From: Hypoxylon rubiginosum | Lineage: Eukaryota; Ascomycota; Sordariomycetes; Xylariales; Hypoxylaceae | Reading direction: 5' to 3' | NCBI GenBank assembly: GCA_902806565.1 | Contig: CADCXA010000049.1 | Location: 62,001 to 126,000, forward strand | DNA: 64,000 bases | Part shown: in pieces, positions 14,801 through 29,880 of the stretch | How the letters are laid out: each line of letters starts with the position of its first letter | Numbering within the stretch: position 1 is the stretch's first letter | Notes under the pieces: generated by a model | What the model was told of the DNA's origin: nothing | The model's input: only the letters and a program-made list of their open reading frames with translations | Databases searched by the model: none | Translations under genes and position numbers: made by a program

Positions 14801-17199
14801 TTTTTACAGGGTATAATAAAATACAAAGGTTAATTAAATTTAAATTATTAATACTTATCTAAAAAAACAACTTATAAATTATAAAAAAAATACTTTTATA
14901 TAAACTTAAACTTAAGGTTTTTATAAAAGTTATATAAATTATAAAAATTATAAAGATAATTATATATAAATAAATTAATTTATTATTATATTATTAAAGG
15001 TTTAATTAATTAAATTATAAATTTAATTTTTAAATTATTTTATATTTAAACTAAATTAAGGTTTTATTTATATAAAACTTATATAATTTTTTTAAAAAAA
15101 TTATTAAGTTTAAGTTTAATAAGGTAATTATTAAGTTATTATTATATATTAAATATGTTTTTTTATTTAAAATTTTTATTTAATTTAAATTTAAATAATT
15201 TATTAATTTTATATTATTAAACTTTACGTTAATTAATAATTAATATTATTAAAATCTTTTTAATTATATGAAACTTTTAATTTAAGTTGCATTTTTTTAC
15301 ATATATTTTTAAATTAATAATTAAAAGATTAAAATTAAAAGTAAAAGTTTAAGCGATTAATAATAAATAATAAAACCTATTAAAATAAATATATTTAATT
15401 AAAAAACTAAATAAATTTAATTAATTAAATAAATATAATAAAAACTTTAATTCTTTATTATTTAATTTAAATATAATATAAAGTTAATATAATATAAAAA
15501 TATATAATAAAAGATTTACTAGGAATTTCTTATAATAATTTTTTTAAAACTTATAATAATAATATCCTTTAAATAAAATAAATTTAAAAGCTTTAAATAA
15601 TATAATAATAATATTAATTTAAATAAATTTATTATTTAAACTTAAATTTTTTTAAAGTTTTATAAAATATTTATTTATAATAAGAAATAAAAAATTTTAA
15701 TAATTTAAAACCTTTTAATTAAAAATGTTTTTAAATAATTTAAACTTATTTTTTATAACTTTTTTAAATTTTTATTTAAAAATTAAAATCTAATTATTTA
15801 AATAATTTTTAAAGATTTTAATATTTTTATTAATAAGTTTTAAAAAATATATAGTAATTTTAATAAAAAATAAATAACGAAATAACATTTTATATAATTT
15901 AAATAAATTAAATTAACGGTTATTTATATTATAAAATTTAAAAAATAAATAGTTTATTTTTTTATATAAAAAATTTAAATAACGAGTTAAAAATAAGATT
16001 TATTATTTTAATTAACTTAAAAAATTTAAAGATTATTACAAAGGAATTATTAAAATTAATAATTAATAATTTTAATATAAAATAAAAAAAAAAAGGTTTA
16101 AAATCTTATTTTAAAAAGTTAAAAAAATTAAAAATTAATAATAAACTTTTAATATAGTTATTAGATTTTACTTTAAACTTATAAATATTAATAAAATTTA
16201 AAAAAAAAAAAACCTAAAAAGTAAAAAAAACATTAAAAATATTAAATATTTTAATTACAAGAAAAAAAGATATTATAAAAACTAATACTAAGTTATAAAA
16301 AAATAATTTTAAATTTTTAAATTTAAATTTAAGAAAATTATAATTATTAAAATTAAAACCTTTTATATAACTATAATAAAAGTTATTTTAAAAAAAATAC
16401 CTAAGGAAAAACATGTTATAAAATATTAGTTTATTTATATTAATAATTTTTATTATGTTTATAAAGAAAAAAAAGATATTGTTAAATATATTTTAAAATA
16501 AAATAATAAGAATAATAATTTAAAAAAAAATAAATGTTATTATTATAATAAATTTTAATGGTTTTAATATCTTTAAATTTATTATAAACATTTTAAATTT
16601 AATAAAAATTAAAACGTTCTTATAAAAAAATATATATATTATTTATTAATAACTTATAATTTATATAATTTTTAATAATAAATAAATACTTTAATAATTA
16701 AAAAATAATAGAAAGCGAGATAAAAAAAAAAGTTTATTAAAAAACTTAATAATATAATAAATAAACTAATTATTAATAAAAAAAAATTTAATAATATAAT
16801 ATAATAATTTTATAAATAATAAAAATTAATTTAAATTTAAATAAATAAAAAATATTTATAGATTATAATTTAATTTATTATATTATATAATTTAAAAATA
16901 CTTTTTTTTAAATATTTATATTAAAAATAATTAAAAATAACAATATAACTTAATAAATAAATAAATATATAAAATAAAATAATAATTTATATAAAAATAA
17001 ATAATAATAAATATATAATATTTTAAAAATAACCTACTTATAGTAATATTAGTTTATTAAAAAAAAATATTAAAAAATATTTTAATATTATATAATTAAA
17101 ATATTTTTTTTTATTTTAATAACCTTATTAAAATTACTTTATTTTAAACTTTTAAAAAGTAATTAAAAAGTAAAATACCAGGAAATTATACGTGAATAA

Positions 17200-17304
17200 T
17201 TACATTTTTTATATTATAAACTTTTACACGATAAATATAAATAAATAAAAAATTACGTTTCTTATATTATAAACTTTTATATAATAAATATAAATAAATA
17301 AAGG
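17200..17304. repeat. Direct duplication, 53-bp unit, two copies
   Basis: Units start at 17,200 (ttacattttttatatt) and 17,253 (ttacgtttcttatatt) and share the rest of their sequence with a few C/T changes. They lie inside the nested LTR-like element. Confidence 0.7.
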
Positions 17305-20300
17305 AGTTATATTAAACTATAAATTAATAAATTAATAATTAGTTAAATATATAAAAGATTTAATTTTTAATTAAATATTTAAAAAACCTAAGGTTAAAAC
17401 CAGAATATTACCATATTATAAAAAAATTAAAATATTAATAATTATTTAATAAAAATAAATAAATCCTTATAAAAGAACTTATTTTTAAAAAATTATTTAA
17501 TAATATTTTTATATTTTAAAAAAAAATAATAGTATTTTTAAAAAACGTATTAAAACGTTTATATTAAAAAAATATATAAGGATTTTAAAACTTTTAACAC
17601 TTAAATTATAAAAAGTTATTTTAAATTTTTTATTTTAAATACTTTTATATTTATTATATATTAAAAAAAATTAAAAACAAGTTTTAATTTTATTTAAAAA
17701 ATAATAAACTTATATAATATTAATAAAAAAATATAAAAAAAATTTATATAAAAATATATATAAATTATAATATTATTATATTTTATTTATTTTAATTATA
17801 TAAATATATAACTAAGAAAAATTAATAAAATAAATATTTTAATATAACTTATAAAATATATATAATATATAAAACTATAATATTATAAAAATCATAAAAA
17901 TATTTTAAAAAATAAAAAATATAATAACTTACTTTTAAAAAGAAATTAATAAAATTAAAACTAAATAAAAACTTAATTAAAAAATTAAAAAAGAATTTTT
18001 TAAAATTTTTTAAAATATATAAATAATTAATTAAGTTTAAATATTAAATTTAAATTTAACCTAAATAATAAAAAATAACTTAGGTAATTATTTTTTAAAT
18101 AATAAGTTTACTTAAATTTATAAAAAATTTTATAAATTATTATTAAAAATAAAAATATAATAATAACCTTAGAAAAAAAAAATAAATAATAAAAATAATA
18201 ATAAACTTAAAATTTAAGTTTAATTATATTTATTTTTAATTAATAAATAAATATATTATATTATATAAAAATAAAAAGGTAATTTTTTTTATAAAAATTA
18301 TAAATAAATAAATTTTTAACTATAATAATAAATTTATATAAAAAAAAACTATAAATTTTAATATATAAATTAATAACTATTTAAAAATATTTTTTTTTAA
18401 TATAGTGAAAATAAATAAAAATATTATTTTTAAATTACCTTAGTTTAAAGTTAGTAACTTATATATTAACTAAATAATTAAAAAAATAAATTAGATTTTA
18501 AAAAATATAAAAAAACTAAAAATAAATAATTAAATTATTATAAATTATAATAACTATAATATAAATTTAATTAATATTAAATTATTAAAAAATACTATAT
18601 ATATTTTTTTTATAAAAAGAAAATTTAAACCCGATTAATTATAAAGAATTTTTAAAGAATTAAAAATAAAATTTATATTAATATTTTAAAAAGAAAAATT
18701 AATATTAATTAATTTATTTAATTATATAATTTATAATTATAAAATCTTAATTAAAAATAAATAAAATGTTTATTTAAAACTTTTTTATTATTTAAAATAA
18801 TAATAAGTAAAAGTTTTTAAATAATAAATAAAAAAAAATATAAAATAAAGTTTTATTAAAAAATTTAAATCTAGCGTAAAATATTTAATTATAATAGTAA
18901 AAAAAAAAATTCTTAATAAAACCTAGAAATTAAATAAAAAAAGAAACTTTATATATAAAATAGTTAATAACTATTAACTATTTAATGTAATTATAATAAA
19001 AAATAAATACTTATTTATTTTATTTAAATATATAAAAAAATAAGTTAATAATATTTAATGGTTTATTATTTTTAATATAGTTAATAAATATTATAAAATA
19101 TAAATAACCGAGAAAAAAAATTAAAAAATGGTATTTAAAACTTAATATAAATATAATAAATATTTAATAATATTTTAAAAATTTATTAATATATTTATAA
19201 CTTTTTAATATATAATAATAATAATTTTATAAAAATATTTTAATGATTTTATATTTATTTATATTAATAATATATTAATTTATTTTGAAATTTATAAGGA
19301 ATATTTAAAGTATAAATACCTAGTATTAATTAAGTTTAAAAAATATAAAATTATTATTAACTTAAAAAAATGTTAATAAAAAATATAAGAAATTAATTTT
19401 CTAAGATTTATTATTAAACCTAGAATTATTTAAATTTAAAAAGAAAAAATAAAGTAAATATAAAATTAAAAAAACGCTTAAAAATATTAAAAATATATAA
19501 TCCTTTTATAAGTTTATAAATTTTATAAGATTATTAATAAAAAAGTTTATTTATATTATAAAATTTATAATAAATATTATTTAATAAAATATATAATTTT
19601 TTAAATAAATATTAAAAGTTAATTTAATGTTTAATAAAATTAAGGAATTAATTATTAGCGATTTAATATATTGGTTATTAAATTTAAAAAAAAAAAAAAG
19701 ATTTTATATAAATATTTTAAATATAATATATAAAAAATCTTTTAAATAATTAAAAGATAATAAAAAATAACATTTAATTATTTATTATTTTTAAGTTTTT
19801 TAAAAAACGGAGTTATATTATTAAATATATAATAAAAAACTATTAATAATTATAAAAGTTTTATAATATTAAAAACTTTATATTAATAAAATAAAAAAGC
19901 TATTAGTTGTTTTTTTTAATTATAATAATTTTAAAACACTAATAATTATTTAAGAATTATTTTTTAAATAATAAAGATAAAAAGAATTTTTTAATAGGTT
20001 TAATTTTAAGTTATATTATATTAAAAAAATAAAAAATATATAAGTTAATATATTAAGTTATTAAAGTAAATATAATATTAAAATATTTTAAGAATTTTTT
20101 TAAATGTTTAAGGAAATAAAATAAAGAATATTAAAATATATTTAAATTATAATAAATAACTTTTGGAATAAAAAATTTAAAAAAAGTTTTAATAAATAAA
20201 AAAAGATAATAATTTTTTAATAAAAAAGGAATTTATATTTATTATAAAAAGTAATATATATTTAAAATATTTTAATATAAATTTATTAAAGTTTTTTATA

Positions 20301-22337
20301 AATATTTATTATATAAATATTAAGGAAAATATAAAATATATATTAAATTATAATAAAATTATAATTTCCTAGAAATTAAAAACTTAATTTATTAATTTAT
20401 TAAAAATTATAATATATATTAAAAAGTTAAAATTATTAAATATAAATTATATAAATTATTATAATTTATTAAAATATTAAATAAAATATAAAATATAATA
20501 TTATAAAACTTTATTATAAAACTTTTATTATTTATAAATTTAATAATTAAGGTTTAATATAATAATATATAAGTTATAATTAATAAACTTATTAAATATA
20601 AGTATTTTATATTATTTAAAAAAATTTATATAGTTAAAAATTTAACTTTCTTATTTTTAAAATATTATATAACTAGGTATAGTTTATTAAAATAAATTAT
20701 TTTAAATAAAAATAAACTTTTTATTTTTAAATTTTAAGTTAATTTTATAAAGAAATTAAAAGTTAAATAAAAAATGTTAATTATAATATATTTTTAAATA
20801 AATAAATAAATAAAATATTTAAATTAAATATTAAAAATATACTTATAATTTTATACTAATTATTAATAAAATAATTAGGTAAAATTACTACTTATAGCTT
20901 AAATTATATATAATATTTTAATTAATAAAAATAAAAATATTATATTATATAAAATAATATATAAATAAAATATAAATATTATTAAAAAAAAGATCCTGTT
21001 ATTTAAAATATCGGTTATAATAAGGATAATTTTTAAAGTAAAAATAATAACTTTAAAAATATAGTTATTATAAAAAATATTTAAAAATAACCTTTAGTTT
21101 TTTTAAGAATAAATAGCTATTTACTATAATAAAAATAAAATTAAAAAACTAATTTTTAAAGAAAAAAATAAAGTTTATTTATTATAATAAAAATTTTAAT
21201 TAATATTAATTATATTAAAAATTAAAATAAAAAAACTAAGTAAAAAACTAAATTTCAAGAAATTAAAATTATATAAAATTAATAAAATTCTTTTAAAAAT
21301 AAACTATTAATTAATATTATTTAAAAAAATGTAAATATATTTAATATAATATATTTTTTTATTAAAACCAGTATTATTAAATATAAAACTTAATATAAAT
21401 ATAAAAATTAAAAGAATTATAAAATATAAAATTAAAACGGTTTTAAATATTAAAAAAGTTAAAAACTTAATAAAATATTTAATAAAATAAAAGAATTATA
21501 AATTTAAAAGTAATATATAAAAACTTAAAAAAGATTTAATAAATTATAAAAAAGAAATTAAAAGATTTTATTATTAAAATCTATAAAAACTAAATTTATA
21601 AAATTATTAAAAACTAGAATAATATTTTAATTAAAAAAGGTAAATAAAACTTTTAAAATAATTTAAATATACTTTATTTTAATTTAAACGTGTTTTATTT
21701 TTAACCGTTTTTATTTCTTCTTTTTAATTTTTTCTTTAATTTTTAATTTATTAAAATTTTATAAACCTTATTATAATATTTTTAATCTTTTTAAATAAAA
21801 AAGTTTATATTACTATTATAATTAAAGAATTTTAAAGATTAATTTATTTATTACCACTTATAATTTAAATAAAAAGTTTTTTATTTAACATTTTTAAAAA
21901 AATAACTAATTATTTTTTTTATTTAATTAATTAAAAAAGTTTATAAAAATTACTATATTATTATATTAATATTAATATATAAAACATTTATTATATTTTA
22001 TTAATATAAAAAAAGTTATTATATATTTTAAATTGAAATTAAAATAAAAAAATAAAATATAATATTAATATTAATATTTAATTATTTAATATAGTTAATA
22101 AAAATAATACACTTTTAATTATTATTTTTATTTTTATTTTACACTTATTTTTATAAATTAATATTTTAAAAGTTAAAATTATCTATAAATTATTTTTTTT
22201 TATTAATTATATTAAATATATTATTAATAAAAATAAATATAAAAATAAATAAAAAAAAAATTAAAAAATTAATAAATTAATAAAAAGGTATTTATTTATT
22301 TTTAAAATAAAGATTTTAAAAAAAAAAGATAATGTTA

Positions 22338-22710
22338 TAATTTATAGTTTATAGCTTAAAAAATAACTTAAATATAAAACTTAAATAAAAATTATTAAAA
22401 CTGTTAAAATTTAAAAGTTATATAATAAAATTATATAATATTTTTAATACTTAAAAACCTATTAAATATTTAAATACTAGGTATTTAAAAGTTTATTAAG
22501 TGTTTAAATATTTATATAAATAAATAAAAAATATAAAAAGAAGTAGATTTTTTTTATAATTATTTTTTTTAATTGTTATTTTAAGTATATATTTACTTTT
22601 TAAATATATAAAAAAAATCTTTTAAGTTTTATATATATATTTAAATTATTCCACGATTATTATTATTATTTTTAAACCAGAAATTTTATTAACATTATAA
22701 CTTATAATAA
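22338..22710. repeat. Right LTR-like direct repeat
   Basis: It matches 13,921-14,293 at a constant offset of 8,417. It carries a short better-preserved spot (ccacg near 22,651) where the left copy has only A and T. Confidence 0.75.
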
Positions 22711-22714
22711 TAAT

Positions 22715-25700
22715 ATTATAATAAAAAAATTAATTTTTAATTTTAATTTAACTAGTAATATTTCTTTTAATTATAAAATTTAAATTATTTTAATTAATAT
22801 TTTTTTAATTTATTAGTTATTTATTTTAATAAATTTATTTATTAAAAAATATTTTTATTTTCTTTTAAGAATATTAAATAATAAGTTATTATTAATTTTT
22901 TATATAAATACGTTATATATAAATAAAATAAATTTAAAAATAAAAATATTTAAATTATATAATATATTATTTAAGATTTCTTTTAAATAAATATAATTAT
23001 AAAGGTTTTTAATACTATTAAACACTTTTATTATATTAAATAATAATATTAATTTATTAGTTTTAAAATTATAAAAAATTATTTAAAACTATTATAAGAA
23101 TTTTATATTTTTTATATTATTTTATTAAACCTTTATATTTTCTATTAAATATAGTTTTTAAAACTTAAGTTATAAAAATAAATTTTATAAATAAATATTA
23201 ATAATTTATAACTTTAATTTTTTTTAACTATAAATAAAATTTACGTAAAATCTCCCCTAAATAAAATAAATATTTTATTAAATAAAGATTAATCTTTTTA
23301 TATATTATATAATATTTTATAAATTATTTTAAATATATATTTATATTATATAATAACTTTATTTTAAATAATTAATAATATTTATTAAAAAAAACTTATT
23401 TTTATTAATTTTTTTTAAATATTATATATTAAATTATTATTTAAAGTAATAAAGATTTTAAACTATAAATAAATAATTTTTTTATTAAATAATAAAAACG
23501 TTATAATATTAAATAAAATTATATATAATATAAATTTTTTTTTAATTAATAATAATAATAAAATATTAAATATAAAAAGGTTTTTTTTAGTTTTAACTAG
23601 GTTTTATAAATAAAAATATATAAAAAAAAAATTTTATTTAATAGTTATTATAATAATATTATATATAATATATTAATTATTATTTAATATTAAAAATGTT
23701 TTATTATATAAATTTATTTTAATATTATAATTATAATTTAACTTTTTTTTAAATAAATAATTAATATAAACCTTTTTTTAATTAAATTAAAATAAAAAAA
23801 GGCTTGTTTTATTTTAATTTTTTAAGCTTATAATAATTATTTTAATTAAATATAAATTATAATTTAAATAAATAATTTTAATTAAATTAAATAAGTTTTA
23901 TATTTTATTAAATATTTATATTAAATTATTATATATAGATTTTTAAAATTTATTTTAAATATAAATTAAATTTAAGATATTATTTTTTTATAAAATATAT
24001 ATAAAAATAACTTTTAATTAACCACTAGTTAAAAATATTTATATTTTTTTAAAAAAATTCTCCTAGTAATTATTATTTTTTTAAAAAACCTTAAGCTTAA
24101 TAAACATTTTAAAATATTAAATATTAAATATTATTATATTTTATTAAATTAAATTAACTTTTAGTTTTAAAGATTAAAATAAAAAATATTTATAAATAAA
24201 AATTTTTATTAGTTTTTAAATAAATTAAATATATTTAATTAAACTTTTTTATTACTTTTTATTTATATTTTATTTATTTTTTTTTTACGTGCCATTAAAA
24301 TAAACATAAAAAATCCTAGTATAAAATATTTTAATTATTTTTATAAATTTTATTATATTTAAACCATATTATAAAAATTATATAATTTTATTTTAAGATT
24401 TTTATTATTAACTTAAAGTTATTTTTAATATAATATTTTATTTTATTTTATTATTTTAAGTAGATAACTAAAAGTTAAATAAATAAATATATACTATATA
24501 TTAAAAATTTTAAAAAACGATATATTAATTTATATAATTTAATAAAATAACTATATAAATATTTATTAATTTTATCGTAAAGTTAATTTTAATTTTAATT
24601 TTATTATAATAATATTTTTTTTTAATGTAAATAAATTATAATTTAATTACTACCTTTATAAATATATTTATAAATATATTTAATTATTTTTATAATAATA
24701 TAAATTTTAATATTAATATACGCTTAGTATTTTTAATTAAAAAAAAATTATATAACATTATTTAATTATTATTTTATTTTATTAATTTTAAATAACTTAA
24801 GATTTTAATATATAATTTTTATTTATATATTAAATATTTATTTAACTTAATTATAATTTTAAAATAAAATAACTTTAAAAAATTCTTAAAATAATAGTTT
24901 TTAATTATATAAAATAACTTTAAATTCGCTACGTTATAAGGTTTATATATTATATTAAATAATATTATTTATTATAAAATATTATTTAAATTAATATTAA
25001 TCTTTAGAATTTTAACTTATATAATATAATTAATATTTATAAGTTTTATAAATTAATCACAGTTTAATAATAATAAAAAAACCAAATAATATATATAAAA
25101 TAAGTTTTTTTTTTAGTATTTAATTATTTAAACTATATTATAATATTTATTAAAGTAATTTTTCTTTATAATATTATTTAAAAATACCTTTTATTTTTAA
25201 TTAAAAATATAAATATTAATATTAAATAAATTATTTATAATTTAATTTAAAAAAAACTAATTTTTTATTTTTAGTTAATTTAAATTAACAGTAAAAATAA
25301 TAATAAAAATTAATTAATTTAAATAATAAATAATAATTATTAAGTTTTAATAATAATAAAATATAAATTTTTCACTACTAATAAATAAAAATAATAAATA
25401 CGTGCCACAGTTAATATTAGTTAAATTAATATTTTTAGTTAAAATAATATTATAAAAATTATTTTAAAAGGTTTTTTATAAATTATTTTATTTATATTTT
25501 AATTATTTTAAAATAACTTATTTTATAATAATTTAAATATTAATTAAATATTACTAAAAAAAGTTAATTAAATATAAATAAAACTAATATTTTTTATTTA
25601 TAATTATATAAATAATATTAAAAATATTATTATAAAAATAAGTTTTTTTTTTTATAACTTTTATTATAAAGTTATATATTTAAATTATAATTAGTTTTTT

Positions 25701-26880
25701 TATATAGTTATATTAAGATATAAATAAGTGATATATATATTAAATAACTTATAAAAATATATATATAAAAAAATAATATTTTTTTTATAATAATTTATTT
25801 AATTAAAATAATTTCTTTTTATTATTAATTTTTTTTTATAACGTTTAAAATAATACTAATAATATTCTTAGTTTTTAAAAGGTTTTTATATTATTAATTT
25901 ACACTTTTTTTAAGAATTATATTTAAATTAAGTTTTAATATAAATTAAATTATAAAACTATTTATATTTAAATTTTTTAAATTATTTATAGCTTTTTATA
26001 TTTATTTTTAAACTATAATATACTTTTTAATATATAAATTATTTATATAGATTTTTTTAAAAAGCTATATTAAAATATTTAAATTTAAATTATTATTATT
26101 AATAATAAATTAATATTAAACAATTAATTATAAATTATAAAAATATAATTAAATATATTTAAACCACTTATTTTATATTATTTTTAAAAAACCAATTATA
26201 TAATATAAAGCTTTTTAAATTTAAAAATAACTAAAACTTAAGTTATTAATATTATAATTAATAAGTTTATATAAAATAAATATAAAAAAAAAACAAAGTT
26301 AAATTATTAAATATTTTTTTAAAACTTTTAAACTTTTAAATTAAAATTAATTAGTAATAACTATAAAAACTTAAGAAGTTTATAGATTTTTATTAATTAT
26401 ATATTTTTATTTTTATAATAAAATATAAAAGTTTTATTTTTTTTTATTTTTTTCTTAAAATGTTTATTAAATTAATAAAACATATTATAAAAGTTATATT
26501 ATTTATTTATAACGTTAATATTATAAATATTTATCTATAAAAATTTATTACTATATAATTAAATTTTATAATAAAAATGTAAAAAATATAATAAATAATT
26601 TTACTTTAAAAGTTATTAATTTAAAATCTAAGATAGTTATAAAATTTTAAAATTTAAACTATTATTATTTAATTACTTTATTTTTTTTAGTTTTAAACTT
26701 TTAAAAATACTTAAATTAATAAAATATATTTAAATTAATCTTATTTAATAATTAATATTACTTTAAAATATAACGTAAATAATAAATATAATAAAAATCT
26801 TTTATATAAAAATTAAAAATTATTTTAAATAATATATAAACTTTTTATATTTAATATAAGTTTTAATAAATTTATATATA
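22715..26880 (+). mobile_element. Degenerate dispersed element, copy B, right fragment
   Basis: It continues the alignment with copy A after the nested insertion (23,185 with 2,771; 26,867 with 6,440). This copy has lost more C than copy A. For example, copy A has cacgttatacgtaaataaa near 2,494 where this copy has tacgttatatataaataaa. The right-hand limit is where I can still align the copies. Confidence 0.6.
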
Positions 26881-28679
26881 TTTATTATATAAAAATAAAA
26901 ATAAAAAAATAATATATAATTATAATAAGCTAGTTTTAAATAATAATAAACTTTAAAAAAACTTAATTATATATTAAAATATAATAATGTTTATATGTTA
27001 AAAATAAATAAAATAATAATAACTAAAAAAAGTATTTAATATTAATTAAAATTAAAAGATTTAAATAAAAAATTTAAATAAAAAATAAAAAAACTGATAA
27101 ATAAAAAAAAGTATATATAAAACTTATTTTTTTTTAAGCTAATACTTTTAAAACATATTTAATATATTTTATTATAATATATTTTATTATATAAAAAATA
27201 AATAAAATAAAAAGTTTTAAAGAAATCAATATATATTAAAACTATTTAAATATTTAAATTATATATTAATATATTATTAATTCCTTTTAAATTTTATTAA
27301 AAGTAATTAAATATTATTAAAATATAATAATTAAAATTAAACGTAAATATATTTTATTTTAACTTTTATTTTAATATATTTAATATTATTAATTTTTACT
27401 TAATTTTATATTTAATATTTTTAAATTTTAAAAAAAAGCTAGATATTTTATTAAATTTTAATAAAATAAATATTAATATAAATTTTAATAAAAAACTTAA
27501 ATTATTATTTATTATAATTAAGTTAATTAATATTAATAACGGTAAAAAACTACTTTTTTAAAAAACTATAAACAAAAAAAATAAACTATTTAATAAACTT
27601 ATAAAAATAAAAGCTTTTTTATTTATAAATATAATTAAAAATAATATTAATTTATAAAAATTATTCTTTTAATAAAACTATTTTTAATATAACTTATTAA
27701 AATCTTAAAAAAAATTAAAAAATAAGTTTTATTTTTATAATAATAAGTTTTTATTAATTAAAAAAAAAAAGGAAATTATAATATAAAACGGCTTTTTATA
27801 AAAAAGATATTAAAAAGTTTATTAAAAACGTTATTAATATTATAAAAAACTTATATATATAATTAAAAACATTTATTATTAATAAAAATTTTAAAATATT
27901 ATAATTTTATAAAATAACTATTTATATTATCTAATAAATAGTTATTAAAATTTTAATTTAAAAAATAATAATTAAAAGCGATTTTTATAAAAAATTTATA
28001 TAAAAAAAACAAGAAAAACTTTTAAAACCAAATAATAAAAAAATAATTTTATAGTTTTAAAAAATATAAACTAATAAATTAACTTTATTTATTTAAAATT
28101 AATCTTATTATTATTATTATTATTATTTTTAATTTAATATTATTAATAAATAATTATTTTTTATTAATTTAAAATATAAAACTATTTAATAACCTTAGTT
28201 TTTAAATAAATTTAATAAATATATATATATTTTTAAAAAAATAAATTATAATAAATAAAAAAGTTATAATAATAATATATTAATTATTAAAATAAAAAAC
28301 AATTATAACATTAAAAATAAAAAAAAATATTTATATATTTTAAATTTAAAAAGTTTTTATAATTAAGTTTTAATATTAAAAAATACTTATTTTATTATAT
28401 AATTTAATAAATTAAATAAATACTTATTATAAATATTAAAAGTTAAGCTATAATTAAATAAAAATAAAAAAAAAACCTAAGTGTAATAAAAAAAAAACCC
28501 AAAAAAAAAGAATTTTATATATAAAAATAAAAAATTAAATTTAATTTTTTATTATATATAAATATAAATATAAGTTAATATTTTATTATTAATATAACAT
28601 AAAATACTTAAAAAACATTTATAATTAAAAGTTTAAATTAATATAAATAATTTATTTTTAAATTAATATATTTTATTTT

Positions 28680-29560
28680 TAAAAGTTTAATTAATTATAA
28701 ACTACTTATTTTTTAAATATAATTAACCGAGTTTTATTAAATATATTTATTATTTTTAAAGGTTTTAATAGTTATAAACTATTTATTTTTTAAATATATT
28801 TAACTAAGTTTAATTAAATATATTTAAATTAAAATAAAAATTTAAATATTTTTTTATAAATTTTATAAATATAATGAAAAAAAGTTTAAATTAATTAAAT
28901 AATAAAAATAATAATTATTTATTTATTTTTTAATTATAATTAATTATATTTAATTAATTATATTTAAAACTAATTAAAAAAATAATACCTTTTTATAAAA
29001 CTTATAAATGTAATTAAAAAAATAATAAATTAATTAAATAATTAAAAATTAAATAAATAAAAATTATTTATTTTTTAATTATATTTAATTAAACTTAATT
29101 AATTAAAAAATTAATACCTTTTTATAAAACTTATAAATATAATATAAAAACTATAAGTTAATTAAATAATTAAAAATTTAATTATTTATTTTATAAATAT
29201 ATTTAATTAAATTTAATTAAACTTATTTAAAAATATTTTAAATATATTAAGATTTTATTTTATATATTTATATATTCTTTAAATATATTTAATTAAATTT
29301 AATTAAATATATTTAAAAATAATAATTAAAATATAATATTAAAATATTTTTTTATAAATTTATATATTTTTAAACGTGTTTAATTAAGTTTAATTAAACT
29401 TATTTATATTATAATTAAAAAATTAAACCGTTTTTTTATAAATTTTATAAACGTGGTAATTTTTAAATATATTTAATTAAAATTAAATAAATAATTTTAA
29501 ATAATTTAAATATTTTTTTATAAGTTTTATTAATAATATAAATTAATTAAATATTATAAA
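28680..29560. repeat. Decayed satellite-like array, period about 85-140 bp
   Basis: A motif of the form (c/t)(c/t)tttttataaaactt(a)taaat recurs near 28,845, 28,985, 29,113, 29,343, 29,425 and 29,510. It alternates with tttaattaaa-rich segments. The spacing varies, so this is either a degraded tandem array or closely spaced fragments of one repeat. Confidence 0.45.
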
Positions 29561-29696
29561 TAAATAATTATAAAAACAGTAATTAATAATATAATTTAAA
29601 ATTTTATAAATTTTATAAAACTTATTTAATTTTAATTAAAAAAAAAAAAAAGCTATATTATAAATTTATATAATATTATATTTATTAAAATAAAAA

Positions 29697-29880
29697 CTAT
29701 AATTAAAAATTAAATTTATTATATTTTTTTATATTATATATAAAATTTATATTAATTAACTAATTATATTTTAATATATATCTTTTAAAAAAAAAGCTAT
29801 AATTAAAAATTAAATTTATTATATTTTTTTATATTATATTAACACTTATATTAATTAATTAATTATATTTTAATATATAT
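29697..29880. repeat. Direct duplication, 100-bp period, at the block edge
   Basis: The segment starting aattaaaaattaaattt at 29,701 recurs at 29,801. Each copy is followed by the same T-run and by a tattaattaa(c/t)taattatatt tail. These are the last recognisable repeats before the gene-bearing DNA starts. Confidence 0.7.

Larger units (their letters stand above)
13921..22713. mobile_element. Nested LTR-retrotransposon-like element, about 8.8 kb, degraded
   Basis: Two direct repeats of about 373 bp (13,921-14,293 and 22,338-22,710) align at a constant offset of 8,417 without indels. They flank about 8 kb of AT-rich DNA without open frames. The left repeat begins with TG; the corresponding base pair in the right repeat is TA, a RIP-type change. 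A 5-bp tatta precedes the left copy and also occurs at 22,714-22,718, a possible target-site duplication that is weak evidence in such AT-rich DNA. The insertion splits copy B: the alignment offset with copy A jumps from 11,615 to 20,414, a gain of 8,799, matching the element plus a duplication. Size and layout fit a Gypsy or Copia element, but no polyprotein is readable and orientation is unknown. Confidence 0.7.
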
